A DNA stretch of 64,000 bases from Anaerolineales bacterium UBA2395 (GCA_002343775.1 DDSH01000013.1:1-64000); one strand, 5' to 3'. Positions 27,411 to 37,258 are shown, counted from the stretch's first letter. Notes: a model not told the origin generated them from the sequence alone. A program made the numbers and translations.

Positions 27411-28796
27411 CTAATCAGCGAGGGCTGGCAAAGTGAGAGCTACAGTCGTACCCTTGTTCGACTCACTTCGAATATTCACTTCGCCCCCATGCTCACGCAC
27501 AATCCAGCGGACGATTGCCAATCCGAGGCCCGCACCTGGGATGCGCTTACCGATTGTAGGTGCACGAAAAAAAGGTTCGAAAATTAGTGGGATCAACTCT
27601 TCTGGAATGCCAGGACCATGATCGCGGACCGTGACATGTACACAGCAATCCCTGATGAAAAGACTGATAGTCACATCTCCACCAGGCAACGAATATTTCA
27701 CCGCATTGTCAATCAAATTCATGAACACCTGTCGCAAGCGATTGGGATCGCCGCGTACAGAAACTGGATCGCAACGTTCAAGCTTCAAATTAACATTTCC
27801 AGCGGTCAACATTACCGACTCATATACATCGATGAGAAGGTCATCAAGCGCAATCGCTTCAAACGACGCCAGATGCAAGCCGGTCTCGGCTTGTGCGAGA
27901 AGCAGGAGGTCATCCAACAAGCGTGTTACGTGTCTTCCGGTGCGTTGGAGTGCGGCAATGGTCTCGCGCCTCCGCCTTACATCATCACCAAAAGAAACAA
28001 GCAAATCGACATTGCCAAGCATGGATGCCAGCGGAGTCCGCAATTCATGAGCAGCCTCAGCAAGAAATTGCCTCTGACCTTCGAACAATGCCTGCAAGCG
28101 ATTCAACATCTCGTTAAACGTTGTTGCCAGTGCGCCAACCTCATCAGCCGGACCCGTGTACGGAACGCGGTGAGACAGATCTTCAGCCTTCACAATATCC
28201 TGGGCAGTCCGCGTAACTCGCGCTACAGGACGTAAGCCCAGCCGGGCAAGAGTCCACCCGCCTACCAGTCCAAAGAGCAACACGGAAACCGCGCCGATGG
28301 TATAGATAAGACGCAGACGGCTCAATGTGGATTGAAGTCCAACCAATGACTCACCCACCAGAATCGCCCCTGCTATTTCCCCGTCGCGTTGAATCGGTTG
28401 GAAATATAACTGCACAGGAGAACCTGAAATTTCCGCCGAGTCATAGAAACTCTCACCCTTCAACACGCGATTGAGATCCGAGGCGGGTGCATGGATTTGC
28501 TGAATTCCAAGGTTAAATGAGCGAGCCACAAGCGTGCCCTCCGCATTGAATATCTGCACGTAAACCCCAGGCGAACGAAACTCGTCGGTGGCTTCCTGTG
28601 ACACTCCCTCAATTGGCCGGTTGGGGACGATGGCAACCGCATCTGCGACATGCCTGGCTCGTTCTGCCAGTGTATTGTTCACCTCCGCGCGCAGGGATTG
28701 TGACAAGGTCTGGTAGGAAATCAGAAGCAACCCTACCAGACCAAGAGCGGTCAGGCTCAAATGCCAGAGGGCCAGTTTCCACCTCAATGGGATCAT
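27411..28796 (-). CDS. Sensor histidine kinase
   Basis: A two-helix membrane kinase: helix about 10-32, an extracytoplasmic sensor (about 33-160), helix about 165-187, HAMP (about 190-240), HisKA with AEAAHELRTPLASMLGN (His near residue 249), and HATPase with NLIDNAVKYS, DHGPGIP and GAGLGLAIV. It overlaps the response-regulator gene by four bases, so the two are a pair. Its neighbours (PCuAC, HtrA) suggest envelope or metal stress, but the signal is unknown. Confidence 0.92.
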   Translation of the reverse strand: MIPLRWKLALWHLSLTALGLVGLLLISYQTLSQSLRAEVNNTLAERARHVADAVAIVPNRPIEGVSQEATDEFRSPGVYVQIFNAEGTLVARSFNLGIQQIHAPASDLNRVLKGESFYDSAEISGSPVQLYFQPIQRDGEIAGAILVGESLVGLQSTLSRLRLIYTIGAVSVLLFGLVGGWTLARLGLRPVARVTRTAQDIVKAEDLSHRVPYTGPADEVGALATTFNEMLNRLQALFEGQRQFLAEAAHELRTPLASMLGNVDLLVSFGDDVRRRRETIAALQRTGRHVTRLLDDLLLLAQAETGLHLASFEAIALDDLLIDVYESVMLTAGNVNLKLERCDPVSVRGDPNRLRQVFMNLIDNAVKYSLPGGDVTISLFIRDCCVHVTVRDHGPGIPEELIPLIFEPFFRAPTIGKRIPGAGLGLAIVRWIVREHGGEVNIRSESNKGTTVALTLPALAD

Positions 28797-29464
28797 ACTG
28801 TCTCCTCCTTCAGTACATAGCCGATACCGTATATCGTGTGAATGAGCGGTGGTTCACCGATTTTTCGGCGCAGACGAGCGATGTATACATCCAAAATATT
28901 GGGTTGAATCCCGGCATCTTGTCCCCACACATTCAAAATGAGTTCTTCGCGTGTCAGCACTTGACGAGGATGTCTTAGAAAGTAGTTTAGCAGATCAAAT
29001 TCTGTACGAGTTAGGGGAATGGGTTTTCCTGCACGGTGGGCTGCATGGAGGCCCATATCAAGTTCCATATCGGCAAAATTGATGGAAGATGTTGACGCCC
29101 CAGTGCGTCGCTGAAGTGTGCGTATGCGGGCCAGCAATTCTTCGAATGCAAACGGCTTGACGAGGTAATCATCCGCGCCAGAATCCAGACCCAGCACCCG
29201 GTCGGGAATCGCGTTGCGAGCGGTTAACATCAATATCGGACCCGTGAAACCTTTTTCCCGGATTCGACGACAGGCATCCATGCCGTTCATGCCGGGCAGC
29301 ATCACGTCAAGAATGAGGAGGCGGTGTCGGTCCTGGTCGAATTTTTCCAACCCCTCTTCCGCACTGTGGGCAAGGCGTACTCTATATCCAGCATATGTCA
29401 GCCCGCGTTTGAGATAGTCGGCGAACTCCGCTTCGTCTTCAATGAGCAAAATATCTGCTTCCAT
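28793..29464 (-). CDS. OmpR-family response regulator
   Basis: Receiver domain with acidic pocket DEAE (about 10-13), phospho-acceptor in LLILDVMLPG (Asp near 53), and Lys in DDYLVKPF; then a winged-helix DNA-binding domain ending in IHTIYGIGYVLKEE. Upstream partner of the kinase at 27411. Target genes unknown. Confidence 0.93.
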   Translation of the reverse strand: MEADILLIEDEAEFADYLKRGLTYAGYRVRLAHSAEEGLEKFDQDRHRLLILDVMLPGMNGMDACRRIREKGFTGPILMLTARNAIPDRVLGLDSGADDYLVKPFAFEELLARIRTLQRRTGASTSSINFADMELDMGLHAAHRAGKPIPLTRTEFDLLNYFLRHPRQVLTREELILNVWGQDAGIQPNILDVYIARLRRKIGEPPLIHTIYGIGYVLKEETV

Positions 29465-29522
29465 AAACCACTCTTTAATCCGGGGGCAACCGCTCTTCGA
29501 ATATATTAGACCATCCAGCCGA

Positions 29523-29954
29523 TTACTCTTCTCTAACCGAGGCTTCTATCGTCAGACTACCTACTTCTTTGAAATTCAATACGAGTGTGATGGTGTCGCC
29601 AACCTTCAAATCCTGCGTCAAGCCAACGAGCATGACGTGCAAGCCGCCAGGTTTGAAAATGATCTCCTGTTGCGCAGGGATAGGCAAAGCCTCCTGCATT
29701 TGCATGGACATCACGCCATTGTCATCCATCATACTCATGTGAACCTCGGCAGCAGATGCAACGTCCGTGCTGACACTGAGCAATGTATCATCCGCGTCGG
29801 TCGCATTACTGATAATGAAATATACCGCGCCGTTATCGCCCGAAGCGGCAGGGCGAGCCCAGGCATCCATTACCTTGAATTCGCCCGACTTTGCACATCC
29901 ACTGACCAACAATGTTGCCAGCAGGATTGCGGAAATCAAAAGTTTGTTTTTCAT
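29523..29954 (-). CDS. PCu(A)C copper chaperone lipoprotein
   Basis: Extracytoplasmic Cu(I) carrier that delivers copper to cytochrome oxidase. Lipobox LVSGCA, then the DUF461/PCuAC domain starting KVMDAWARPAASGDNGAVYF; metal ligands in EVHMSMMDDNGVMSMQ and GGLHVMLVGL give the His/Met set. SCO, DUF305 and DUF3105 genes upstream fit a copper delivery operon. Confidence 0.9.
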   Translation of the reverse strand: MKNKLLISAILLATLLVSGCAKSGEFKVMDAWARPAASGDNGAVYFIISNATDADDTLLSVSTDVASAAEVHMSMMDDNGVMSMQMQEALPIPAQQEIIFKPGGLHVMLVGLTQDLKVGDTITLVLNFKEVGSLTIEASVREE

Positions 29955-30074
29955 ATGTGTCCTTCTTGAAAATAGAATTTGACTTTCATCGTCTACTTTG
30001 AACCTTTGGTTCGCAGCAAGACGCCTGGATAAACCAGTATTGTTCAGTCGTTTTTTTTGTCAATGACAACCTCA

Positions 30075-30761
30075 TCAAGGCGACATACCCTCATGATTCG
30101 TTTCTGTCGGTTCGTCCGTTACAGGCGGAAACCCTTTACGAACCAGAAGGTCCTGCATGGCAGCAATTTCGCTTGTTTGTGCATTGACGATGGATTGTGC
30201 TAATGCCAACACTTCGGGGCTTTTGGCGCTCTCCAGCGCCGCCTCCCCCATGAGCACTCCACCACGGTGGTGGGCAATCATCAATTGCAGGAATAATCCA
30301 TCGGCTTCCACACCCTGCAAATCGCGTAATTCATTCAACTGCGCCTGGGTGGCCATCCCAGGCATTCCACCATTGACAGGCATGTCCATCCACATCATAG
30401 CCGGGTCGGTGCTGGCGATTGGATATTGCCATACTGCCAGCCATCCCTGCATCTGACCAATCTGCGCTTGTTGTGTCAGCATAATGTCCAGGGCAAGCTG
30501 GCGCATTTCCGGGTCTTCTGTCCGGTCACGAAGCAGTGTAGCCATATCCACAGCTTGCGCGTGGTGCATCATCATGTCCCTGGCAAAGCCTACCTCAGGA
30601 GAGTTTTCGCCGGGCGCAGAGGACTGCCGTGTGCCCAGCCAGAAGGCAAGCACTGCCACAATCACCAGCAATACAGCGAATGATAAGAGCATGAGAGCAT
30701 CAAACGTGCGCACCGCGCGGGGCAAGGATGTCTCAGGCGGTAATTGTTCGGTCATCATCAT
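30075..30761 (-). CDS. DUF305 protein, ferritin-like, membrane-anchored
   Basis: N-terminal helix (about residues 22-44) and a DUF305 domain with two His pairs, DMMMHHAQAVDM and LMIAHHRGGVLMGE, typical of this family. DUF305 proteins are common next to copper resistance genes and may bind metal; reaction unknown. The first of three ATG codons (30761) lies after GGAG, so the start is placed there. Confidence 0.88.
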   Translation of the reverse strand: MMMTEQLPPETSLPRAVRTFDALMLLSFAVLLVIVAVLAFWLGTRQSSAPGENSPEVGFARDMMMHHAQAVDMATLLRDRTEDPEMRQLALDIMLTQQAQIGQMQGWLAVWQYPIASTDPAMMWMDMPVNGGMPGMATQAQLNELRDLQGVEADGLFLQLMIAHHRGGVLMGEAALESAKSPEVLALAQSIVNAQTSEIAAMQDLLVRKGFPPVTDEPTETNHEGMSP

Positions 30762-30769
30762 CGTGTCTC

Positions 30770-31369
30770 CTAGCCTGGCTGCCCCACTCCACCCGTGCAA
30801 GGCGCTCCCGGCTCAGGTCCTTGTGGGCTCAGTTCGTATTGTTCAATAAAGTCCTTTAACCTGGGATCATCAGCCTGCTCCACCTGAAGTTGATATCCCC
30901 AGGCAGAAATCACAATCGGGCTGGGCAGATCTGGGTATGGACTTAGCAAGCGAAAACCGCTTTGACGGGTAAGTGTCTGTAATGTCTGAACTTCCAAGTC
31001 AGGCAGGTCAGGTCGGTAGGTGATCCAGACCGCGCCATGTTCAAGGGAGTGAACTCCATTTTCATTCGCGATGGTCTCGGTATACACACCGCAATTCTGC
31101 CAGACAGGATTGTGAGATCCCCCGACAGGTGGAGTCTGGTCGTAACTTACGGTTTCACCGACATGGTCCCGGCTAAGAGCGGTATATTCCGTAACCCCAT
31201 CGATCTGTTGTTTCACCTGCTCCCTGGCGTTGAACATGAGAAAAATTACGATAATGGCAGCTAAAACCAGAGTGCCGGAGATGATGCCATTACGCAACTT
31301 TTGGCGGCGGCGTTCCGCTTGGCGCACTGCCTTTTTTGTGGAAATGGATTTCTTGTTTTTAGGTTGCAT
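30770..31369 (-). CDS. DUF3105 membrane protein
   Basis: Basic N-terminus, one helix (about 29-48), then a DUF3105 domain with its hallmarks: GGSHNPVWQNCGVY, VHSLEHGAVWITYRPD, ISAWGYQLQVE. Function unknown in the family. It sits eight bases before the DUF305 gene and after SCO, so it may share the copper/oxidase role. Confidence 0.88.
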   Translation of the reverse strand: MQPKNKKSISTKKAVRQAERRRQKLRNGIISGTLVLAAIIVIFLMFNAREQVKQQIDGVTEYTALSRDHVGETVSYDQTPPVGGSHNPVWQNCGVYTETIANENGVHSLEHGAVWITYRPDLPDLEVQTLQTLTRQSGFRLLSPYPDLPSPIVISAWGYQLQVEQADDPRLKDFIEQYELSPQGPEPGAPCTGGVGQPG

Positions 31370-31422
31370 TGGTATCCTCGTAATAATATAACTTTAAGAT
31401 TGAATATCTGGATCGAAGATTG

Positions 31423-32034
31423 CTAATTTGACTCTTTCAAGATCTGGCGAATATCATCTGCAATCTCTGTGGCAGTCGTACCATACGGGAAGGTCATGAA
31501 CAGACTGCCACTCTGATTCAGAACATACACACTTGCCGTGTGGCTTACCAGATAACCAGCTGCGCTACCTGATTCCTGCTTCTCAACAAAAACTCCCAAC
31601 TCCTTCCAGATTGAAGCAAGCGCTGTCATATCGCCACTCAGTCCTATGAATTCAGGATTGAATCGCGCAGCATATTCGGCAACTTTATCAGGCGTATCAC
31701 GGTCCGGGTCTGCGGTAATCATCACGAAACGAACCTTTTGCGCATCCTCCCCCAAGTTATCATTGACCTGTTTGAAGGTTGCCAGGGTGACGGGACAAAC
31801 ATCGGGACAACTGGTGTATCCAAAAAATAGCAATACAACTTTGCCTTTTTGTTCACTCAGACGAAACACTTCTTCGTTGGCAGTCTGGAGGGAAAAGTCT
31901 GTCACAGGCAATGGAGGGTCGATCACCGTGCCGTGAAAGGAATAAGGTTTTCTAAATACGACTTCAATCAGAACTCCCAAAGCTATCGCTGCTGTCAAGA
32001 TAAACAGCACAAAATGCGGATTCTTCTTAATCAT
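31423..32034 (-). CDS. SCO1/SenC-family copper protein
   Basis: Membrane-anchored thioredoxin-fold protein that inserts copper into cytochrome oxidase CuA. Helix near residues 7-25, then motif GYTSCPDVCPVTLATF (CxxxC) and a ligand His in VSHTASVYVLN, all intact. Start ATG 32034 overlaps the end of the next gene by eight bases. Confidence 0.93.
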   Translation of the reverse strand: MIKKNPHFVLFILTAAIALGVLIEVVFRKPYSFHGTVIDPPLPVTDFSLQTANEEVFRLSEQKGKVVLLFFGYTSCPDVCPVTLATFKQVNDNLGEDAQKVRFVMITADPDRDTPDKVAEYAARFNPEFIGLSGDMTALASIWKELGVFVEKQESGSAAGYLVSHTASVYVLNQSGSLFMTFPYGTTATEIADDIRQILKESN

Positions 32035-32362
32035 GTTTCTCTCTTTTATCCATTAATTTTCTCGCGCCAAACATCCCAAGCCCAAGGGCTGGCACGGCAA
32101 GCAGGAACAAGATATATCCATGACCCTGCCACGCCAGTACGATGCCTGCGATAAGCATGAGCAGGCTAAGGGTGACCATTGAGATTGCCAGACCTCCCTC
32201 CACATGAACTGTATCAAACCCAAATATGGCGACGGAAAGCAGGCTGATCCCCGACAATATCATCACCACAACATCCACGGAGTGCGGCAAAATTCCTGGG
32301 ATCGGAACGAGCACATACAGCCCAAACCCGACAAGCAAGACAATCCAATGCCACTTAATCAA
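32027..32362 (-). CDS. Four-helix membrane protein, unknown
   Basis: A 111-residue protein with about four hydrophobic helices and no recognised motif. Its start overlaps the end of the methyltransferase gene by four bases and its end overlaps the SCO start, so it is translationally coupled inside the operon. Confidence 0.7.
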   Translation of the reverse strand: MIKWHWIVLLVGFGLYVLVPIPGILPHSVDVVVMILSGISLLSVAIFGFDTVHVEGGLAISMVTLSLLMLIAGIVLAWQGHGYILFLLAVPALGLGMFGARKLMDKREKHD

Positions 32363-33024
32363 TGTTGGTACCCATTCGTGTTATCAATGTTTTTCTCCTT
32401 CGCTTTTAATTTCAAATGTGGCAGGAACCTTGGTACCCGTGCCGCGTAGACTTGCCACTCCGCGCCGAATCTCTCTTCCAGCGAACTCTCTTCGCGCCGT
32501 GCTCGACGAGAGAACGAAGGCACGGTCATTATCAACAACACCAACGGCGTCCATGTGAGATATGTCAACAGGATTCCGAACATCACCAGCCAGTAGCCGA
32601 GATACATGGGATGGCGGATGAAACCATATGGTCCGCGCTGGACGAGGCGATGCCTCTCCTGCAACGGTGCGGACGAACCTGTGCTCACACCATACATCGC
32701 GCCCAATGCCCGGCGAGCCCACAGGGTGAGACACAGCCCGACGAGAAAGATGATCCGCCCAAGGGGACGCGCGAGCGATATTACAGGTTCGGGCAATCGC
32801 AATGGAAGAGGAATCCACAGCAGAAATCCAAACCAGATAAAAAAGGCAATCGCCGCAAATCCGAAGACGACCTGCGCCCAGGCAGGAAAGGCAAACCACC
32901 CGCTCGAAATCAAACGTGGCGCATCCAGGTGATGGATACTGCCCAGCCAACTCATAACGACGGCAAGACCCAGGGCAATTGCGCCCATGACAATAATCAA
33001 GTTCGTAACGGCTTCGAGGTCCAT
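32359..33024 (-). CDS. Isoprenylcysteine carboxyl methyltransferase-like membrane enzyme
   Basis: A membrane methyltransferase-type protein (ICMT/PEMT group). About five helices, then the signature PYGFIRHPMYLGYWLVMFG and EERFGAEWQVYAARVPRFLPH. In bacteria the substrate is usually unknown; such genes often flank metal transporters, as here next to a ZIP gene and near a P1B ATPase. A second family member is at 37259 and remnants of a third lie at 43647. Confidence 0.85.
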   Translation of the reverse strand: MDLEAVTNLIIVMGAIALGLAVVMSWLGSIHHLDAPRLISSGWFAFPAWAQVVFGFAAIAFFIWFGFLLWIPLPLRLPEPVISLARPLGRIIFLVGLCLTLWARRALGAMYGVSTGSSAPLQERHRLVQRGPYGFIRHPMYLGYWLVMFGILLTYLTWTPLVLLIMTVPSFSRRARREESSLEERFGAEWQVYAARVPRFLPHLKLKAKEKNIDNTNGYQH

Positions 33025-33036
33025 TGGATGGTCGAA

Positions 33037-33762
33037 TCAACTCAACAATTCAAGCAGGAAGACTGCCAGAAAGCCAACAAAAAAAGCGGAGGTCAACAGC
33101 GGATTTTCCGCCACCTCATGGGCTTCGGTGAGTAATTCCTCCGTTACTAGAAAGAGCAACGCCGCCGCTCCGAAAGCAATCACGCCCGCAAGCAAAGCTC
33201 CGCTTATGAGTGAAAGCGCCGCGCTGCCTGCCACAGCGCCAAAGATAAACAATCCCGATAAGGCAATGATGCTGGAAAGTATCCGACCGCGCGATATCCT
33301 GCCTTGTTTGAGTTCCAGTACAACCGCCAAACCAAGCGAGATTAATTCGAATGCCAGCGCGACGGTCAACAGAATACCCTGCTTTGCGCCCGCCGCAAAG
33401 CCGATGCCCAGCATCAAACCATCCACGACGATATCCACAGCAGTCGCGACGATCAAACTTCCCGAAGCTGTTTCGCTTTTTTCGAGATTCTTCTTCGCCC
33501 TTGTTTCGCTCCACAAGCGGACCCCGAGCATGGCGGCTGTCCCCAGGGTGAATCCAACCGCCGTTGCCAGAACAGAATGTTCGTGAACGAGATCGGGCAG
33601 GAACTCGACTGCGACAACGGCAAATACCACGCCCGCCGCGAAATGCATTAAGGCGCTGCGCAGGTTCTCGCCAGGCACGCGCAAAGTAGCCCATATTCCC
33701 GCGAGTGTCATCGTTGCGGCAGGGATCAAAGCATAACCGAGCAGTTGAAGAATGTTGTTCAC
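33037..33762 (-). CDS. ZIP-like metal transporter
   Basis: About eight helices. ZIP-like features: MHFAAGVVFAVVAVEFLPD early, DIVVDGLMLGIGFAAG in the middle where ZIP has HNxxEG, and TEELLTEAHE late. The metal site residues differ from classical ZIPs (Asp in place of His), so the transported ion is unclear. Overlaps the upstream gene by four bases. Confidence 0.72.
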   Translation of the reverse strand: MNNILQLLGYALIPAATMTLAGIWATLRVPGENLRSALMHFAAGVVFAVVAVEFLPDLVHEHSVLATAVGFTLGTAAMLGVRLWSETRAKKNLEKSETASGSLIVATAVDIVVDGLMLGIGFAAGAKQGILLTVALAFELISLGLAVVLELKQGRISRGRILSSIIALSGLFIFGAVAGSAALSLISGALLAGVIAFGAAALLFLVTEELLTEAHEVAENPLLTSAFFVGFLAVFLLELLS

Positions 33763-34190
33763 ACGATAACTCTGCTGTTATGTTCGTTAGTGACCGATTT
33801 CATTCGCAACAGCGCCACCGAGCACACGATCACCGTCAGTTCCGTGACTTTGGATAGGGTATCCAGCACGCCGATCTCTTCGATTTCACCTGCCATTGGA
33901 CCAAGCGGGTTGCCGATGGTGCGCGCAACGATCCACATGGCGATGATGGCAGCGTTGCCGAGGATGCCTGCCCATAACACCGTGCGATGGATCGGACGGT
34001 CGGCAAGCACGACAAGCGCCCACAAGACCTGGCAGACGGTGGCAACCAAGAAGAAAATTCCGTAGCCCACCCACATTTCAAAGTGTTCGGGCATGTAGTA
34101 GGCATGGATGATGCCCGCTGTTGACGATGCGACCGCTGCTATGTAGAGCCAGCGGTTATACGTTGACGCGAAAGCCATTCGTATGTCCAT
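33759..34190 (-). CDS. Four-helix membrane protein, unknown
   Basis: A 143-residue membrane protein with about four helices and a His-rich loop HAYYMPEHFEMW after the first helix. No family recognised. It is first in a run of overlapping genes (ZIP, ICMT-like, small membrane protein, SCO), so it probably shares the metal role. Confidence 0.65.
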   Translation of the reverse strand: MDIRMAFASTYNRWLYIAAVASSTAGIIHAYYMPEHFEMWVGYGIFFLVATVCQVLWALVVLADRPIHRTVLWAGILGNAAIIAMWIVARTIGNPLGPMAGEIEEIGVLDTLSKVTELTVIVCSVALLRMKSVTNEHNSRVIV

Positions 34191-34256
34191 GATTATCTCC
34201 TTTTACCGAATAAAAGATCGAGAGTTGCACCAGTATCTATTTATTATCTTTTATAC

Positions 34257-36605
34257 TCAAATATGCGCATCCTTATACCCCAACAACCTCAACGCATTTG
34301 CCACAACGACCAACGTACTGCCTTCGTGGAAGATGATGGCAATTCCGATGCTAACGATGCCTGTTAGGGAGGTGATGATGAGCAGGGCGATCACACCTAG
34401 CGAGATGAAGAGGTTCTGAACGATAATTGCACGCGTGGCGCGACCCAATCCAACAGCAAATGGTAGCTTGGAGAGATCATCACCCATCAGGGCAACATCG
34501 GCGGTTTCAAGCGCAACGTCCGTGCCTGCGCCGCCCATCGCAATACCCACTGTCGCGTTTGCCAGCGCAGGCGCATCATTCACGCCGTCGCCAATCATTG
34601 CAACCTGACCATACTCCCTCACTAAATCTCGAATGACCGTCAGTTTATCTTCCGGCATGAGGTCGGCGCGATATTCGGTCAAACCGATTTCATGGGCAAT
34701 GGCGGAGGCGGAACGCGTGTTGTCGCCTGTCAGCATGATGGTATGCGCCACGCCTGCGCCCTTGAGGGCTTTCATCGTCGGGGCAGCTTCGCGGCGCAAC
34801 GTATCGGCGAGAGCAATCAAACCGATGGCAGTCTTCTCTTCGGCGATCCACATCAGGGTCTTGCCCGTTTGCTGTAATGCGTCAGCTTTTTGAAGCGCAT
34901 CGGCGGGAATCGTCACCATTGCCTCATCCATTAATTTGCGATTGCCGATCCAGATCGTTTTGCCGTTCGTGACCGCGCGCAGACCGCGTCCCGTCAGCGC
35001 CTCGACTTCGTCCATAGTGGAAGCAGGCACACCCTGTGTCCGAGCCGAACGGACAATCGCTTGAGCAAGCGGATGTGCAGATCGAGATTCCGCGCCCGCC
35101 GCGATGGATAGAACATCCGCCTCTTTCCGTCCCGATTCCTGAATCGCCACCACATCCGTTACCTCAGGCTGACCATGAGTCACTGTGCCCGTCTTGTCGA
35201 AGGCGATGGCTTTGAGCCGACCGAGATTTTCGAGATGCGCTCCGCCCTTGACCAGCACGCCGTTACGCGCAGCTTGCGCCACACCTGCAAGGATCGTGGC
35301 AGGCGTGCCAAGCGCGAGGGCGCAGGGGGATGCCGCGACGAGGAGGGTCATGGCGCGAAGAAATGATTCGTGGAAAGGGAAGCCAAGCAACGGAGGCACG
35401 ATAATGACCAACGCTGTAACGATCAACACGGCGGGAACAAAGACGCGCTCGAACTTTTCGACCGTTTGCTGGGTGGGTGATTTTTGCGCCTGCGCCTCTT
35501 CCACCATTTTCATGACACGCGCAAGCGTGGAGTCTTTGGCAAGCCGTGTCACTTTTACTTCCAACGCGCCTTCGCCGTTGACCGCGCTGGCAAATACTTG
35601 ATCGCCCGGAACTTTATCCACCGGGAGAGATTCGCCTGTGACCGAGGCTTGATCCACGCCAGAGTTTCCTATCAGGATGACGCCATCCACAGGAATACGC
35701 ACACCAGGGCGGACAATCACAACATCTTCCAATTGCAGGGATTCGACGGGAAGTTCCTGCTCTTTTCCATCACGGCGGACAAGAGCGGTCTTCGGTGCGA
35801 GGTCTGCCAACGCGCGTACAGCAGCGCGGGCGCGGTCGAGGGCGCGTTCCTCCAGCGCGTGACCGAGGCTAAAAAGAAAGAGAAGTAGCGCGCCTTCGGC
35901 AAACTCGCCGAGGAACGCCGCGCCGAGCGCCGCCATGACCATCAGCAAGTCGGTGTCGAAATGTTTCTCTTTGATCGCGTGCCAGGCGTGTTGCGAAATA
36001 TCCCAACCGCCGAAGACATATCCGCCAATATAGAGCGTAGTTGCGATCCATGCGGGCAGACCGAAAAAGGTTTCCCCAAGCCAGCCGATTATTAGGAGCA
36101 ATCCTGCTGTGAGACTGAATACAATTTCACGATTCTCTTTATACCAACTGCGGAATCCTTCTGCGGGAATTTCATAGCCCAGGGATTGAACGCGCTTTTC
36201 AATGGCAGGACGATCTACCTTATGCTTGTCATATTCCACGCGTAAACTTGCGGCGGCATAGTTGACATTTACTGCCAGTACGCCGTCCATGCGACCAAGA
36301 CCATGTTCGATGACCGTCACGCAGTCCGAACAATCCATGCCCTCGATGGGCGTGAAAAGGTGATGGTAACGGTTGGCAATACCAGCTCCTGCACGCTGTG
36401 CCAATCGCTTCACCTGTTCGAGGGTCAGCAGGTTGGGATCGTAATGCAGGCACAGATCCACGGGCGTTTTCTCGCGCTCGAGATGGGCGCGCAGGATGCC
36501 CCTTTGATTCTGTAGAGAGACTTCGAGACGGTTGAGGCATTCATCCTGCTCATCCTTCACATTGGGCAAAAGCAGGGGTATTTCCAATTCGATTGTTTTT
36601 TCCAT
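34257..36605 (-). CDS. P1B-type heavy-metal ATPase (SPC/HEGS type)
   Basis: Metal-exporting ATPase. The N-terminus has a degenerate HMA-like part and a second HMA with MDCSDC (about residues 90-95). Core: TGES, ion-site SPC in VAASPCALALGTPAT, DKTGT, HPLAQAI, MLTGDN and GDGVNDAPAL. The last helix has HEGSTLVVVANALRLL. SPC plus HEGS/T is the pattern of the P1B-4 group (Co, also Zn/Cd/Fe). ATG 36605 is preferred over TTG 36623. The regulator upstream has a Zn/Co-type site, which agrees. Confidence 0.9.
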   Translation of the reverse strand: MEKTIELEIPLLLPNVKDEQDECLNRLEVSLQNQRGILRAHLEREKTPVDLCLHYDPNLLTLEQVKRLAQRAGAGIANRYHHLFTPIEGMDCSDCVTVIEHGLGRMDGVLAVNVNYAAASLRVEYDKHKVDRPAIEKRVQSLGYEIPAEGFRSWYKENREIVFSLTAGLLLIIGWLGETFFGLPAWIATTLYIGGYVFGGWDISQHAWHAIKEKHFDTDLLMVMAALGAAFLGEFAEGALLLFLFSLGHALEERALDRARAAVRALADLAPKTALVRRDGKEQELPVESLQLEDVVIVRPGVRIPVDGVILIGNSGVDQASVTGESLPVDKVPGDQVFASAVNGEGALEVKVTRLAKDSTLARVMKMVEEAQAQKSPTQQTVEKFERVFVPAVLIVTALVIIVPPLLGFPFHESFLRAMTLLVAASPCALALGTPATILAGVAQAARNGVLVKGGAHLENLGRLKAIAFDKTGTVTHGQPEVTDVVAIQESGRKEADVLSIAAGAESRSAHPLAQAIVRSARTQGVPASTMDEVEALTGRGLRAVTNGKTIWIGNRKLMDEAMVTIPADALQKADALQQTGKTLMWIAEEKTAIGLIALADTLRREAAPTMKALKGAGVAHTIMLTGDNTRSASAIAHEIGLTEYRADLMPEDKLTVIRDLVREYGQVAMIGDGVNDAPALANATVGIAMGGAGTDVALETADVALMGDDLSKLPFAVGLGRATRAIIVQNLFISLGVIALLIITSLTGIVSIGIAIIFHEGSTLVVVANALRLLGYKDAHI

Positions 36606-36693
36606 AAGGTATGTCCTTTTCAACTAGCAGGTACGGGAAATGGTTAATAGCCCTCGCCTTGAAAAGGCAGGGCAACAGACTGAAAGGTCAAAA

Positions 36694-36954
36694 TTAAACT
36701 GTTGGTGGGTGGGAAATATTTTCGTGCAAACACCAGGGAATAATCTGATCCGGCGTTGGCATTACGGAGACATCAGGTTTGGTTTGTGATGACTTGGGCT
36801 GTTCTGGCAGGAGAATCCCGGCATGGATGACACAGACTGACTCACTGGAAGCGTGAGCCGTGATTTTGGCAGTGTTCACCCAATGCCCTGCCATCCCGAT
36901 CAGGATCAGGAGGAGCAGGAGGGTTAGCACAACTCGTTGAATGGTGTTCTTCAT
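36694..36954 (-). CDS. Small secreted or membrane protein of the metal operon
   Basis: An 86-residue protein with a hydrophobic N-terminus (about 8-24), then a soluble tail containing two Cys (CVIHAG, WCLHEN) and several His. No family recognised. It starts two bases after the ArsR gene ends and precedes the ATPase gene, so it is probably part of that operon; a metal-binding role is only a guess. Confidence 0.55.
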   Translation of the reverse strand: MKNTIQRVVLTLLLLLILIGMAGHWVNTAKITAHASSESVCVIHAGILLPEQPKSSQTKPDVSVMPTPDQIIPWCLHENISHPPTV

Positions 36955-36956
36955 AA

Positions 36957-37256
36957 TTAACCATGCAGGACGTGATCAAGTCCGCGCTTGAACAGTTCGA
37001 TCACATGATCGTCATCGAGACAAACGAATACATTACGTCCCTGTTTGCGGGTGCGAATAAGCCGCTTGTCACGCAGTCCACGCAACTGATGCGAGACCGC
37101 GGACTTGGTCAGCCCCAGGCGCTCCACAAGTTCACTGACGCCGACTTCCCCATCGAGCAAAGCGCTGATGATGAGAATGCGCGTCGGGTCGCTCAACGCA
37201 TCGAACAGGTTGGCGAGATCGGAGGCGACTGCAGGGGTGACCTTATCCTTTGCCAC
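36957..37256 (-). CDS. ArsR/SmtB-family regulator with CzrA-type alpha5 site
   Basis: A 99-residue winged-helix repressor (LSDPTRILIISALLDGE, recognition region GLTKSAVSHQLRGLRDKRL). The last helix carries Asp82, His84, His95 and His98, the D-x-H-(10)-H-x2-H arrangement of CzrA/SmtB Zn/Co/Ni sensors. It lies between the ICMT-like gene and the ATPase, and its probable operator is at 37872-37899. Confidence 0.92.
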   Translation of the reverse strand: MAKDKVTPAVASDLANLFDALSDPTRILIISALLDGEVGVSELVERLGLTKSAVSHQLRGLRDKRLIRTRKQGRNVFVCLDDDHVIELFKRGLDHVLHG

Positions 37257-37258
37257 GA

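Noticed and set aside
30040..30075. T8 run as terminator near the DUF305 gene end
   Set aside because: The T-run lies on the plus strand, while the genes on both sides are on the minus strand, and no stable stem precedes it.
32384..33040. 218-codon minus-strand frame overlapping the ICMT-like gene
   Set aside because: Out-of-frame shadow; the 32359-33024 frame carries the clear ICMT signature.
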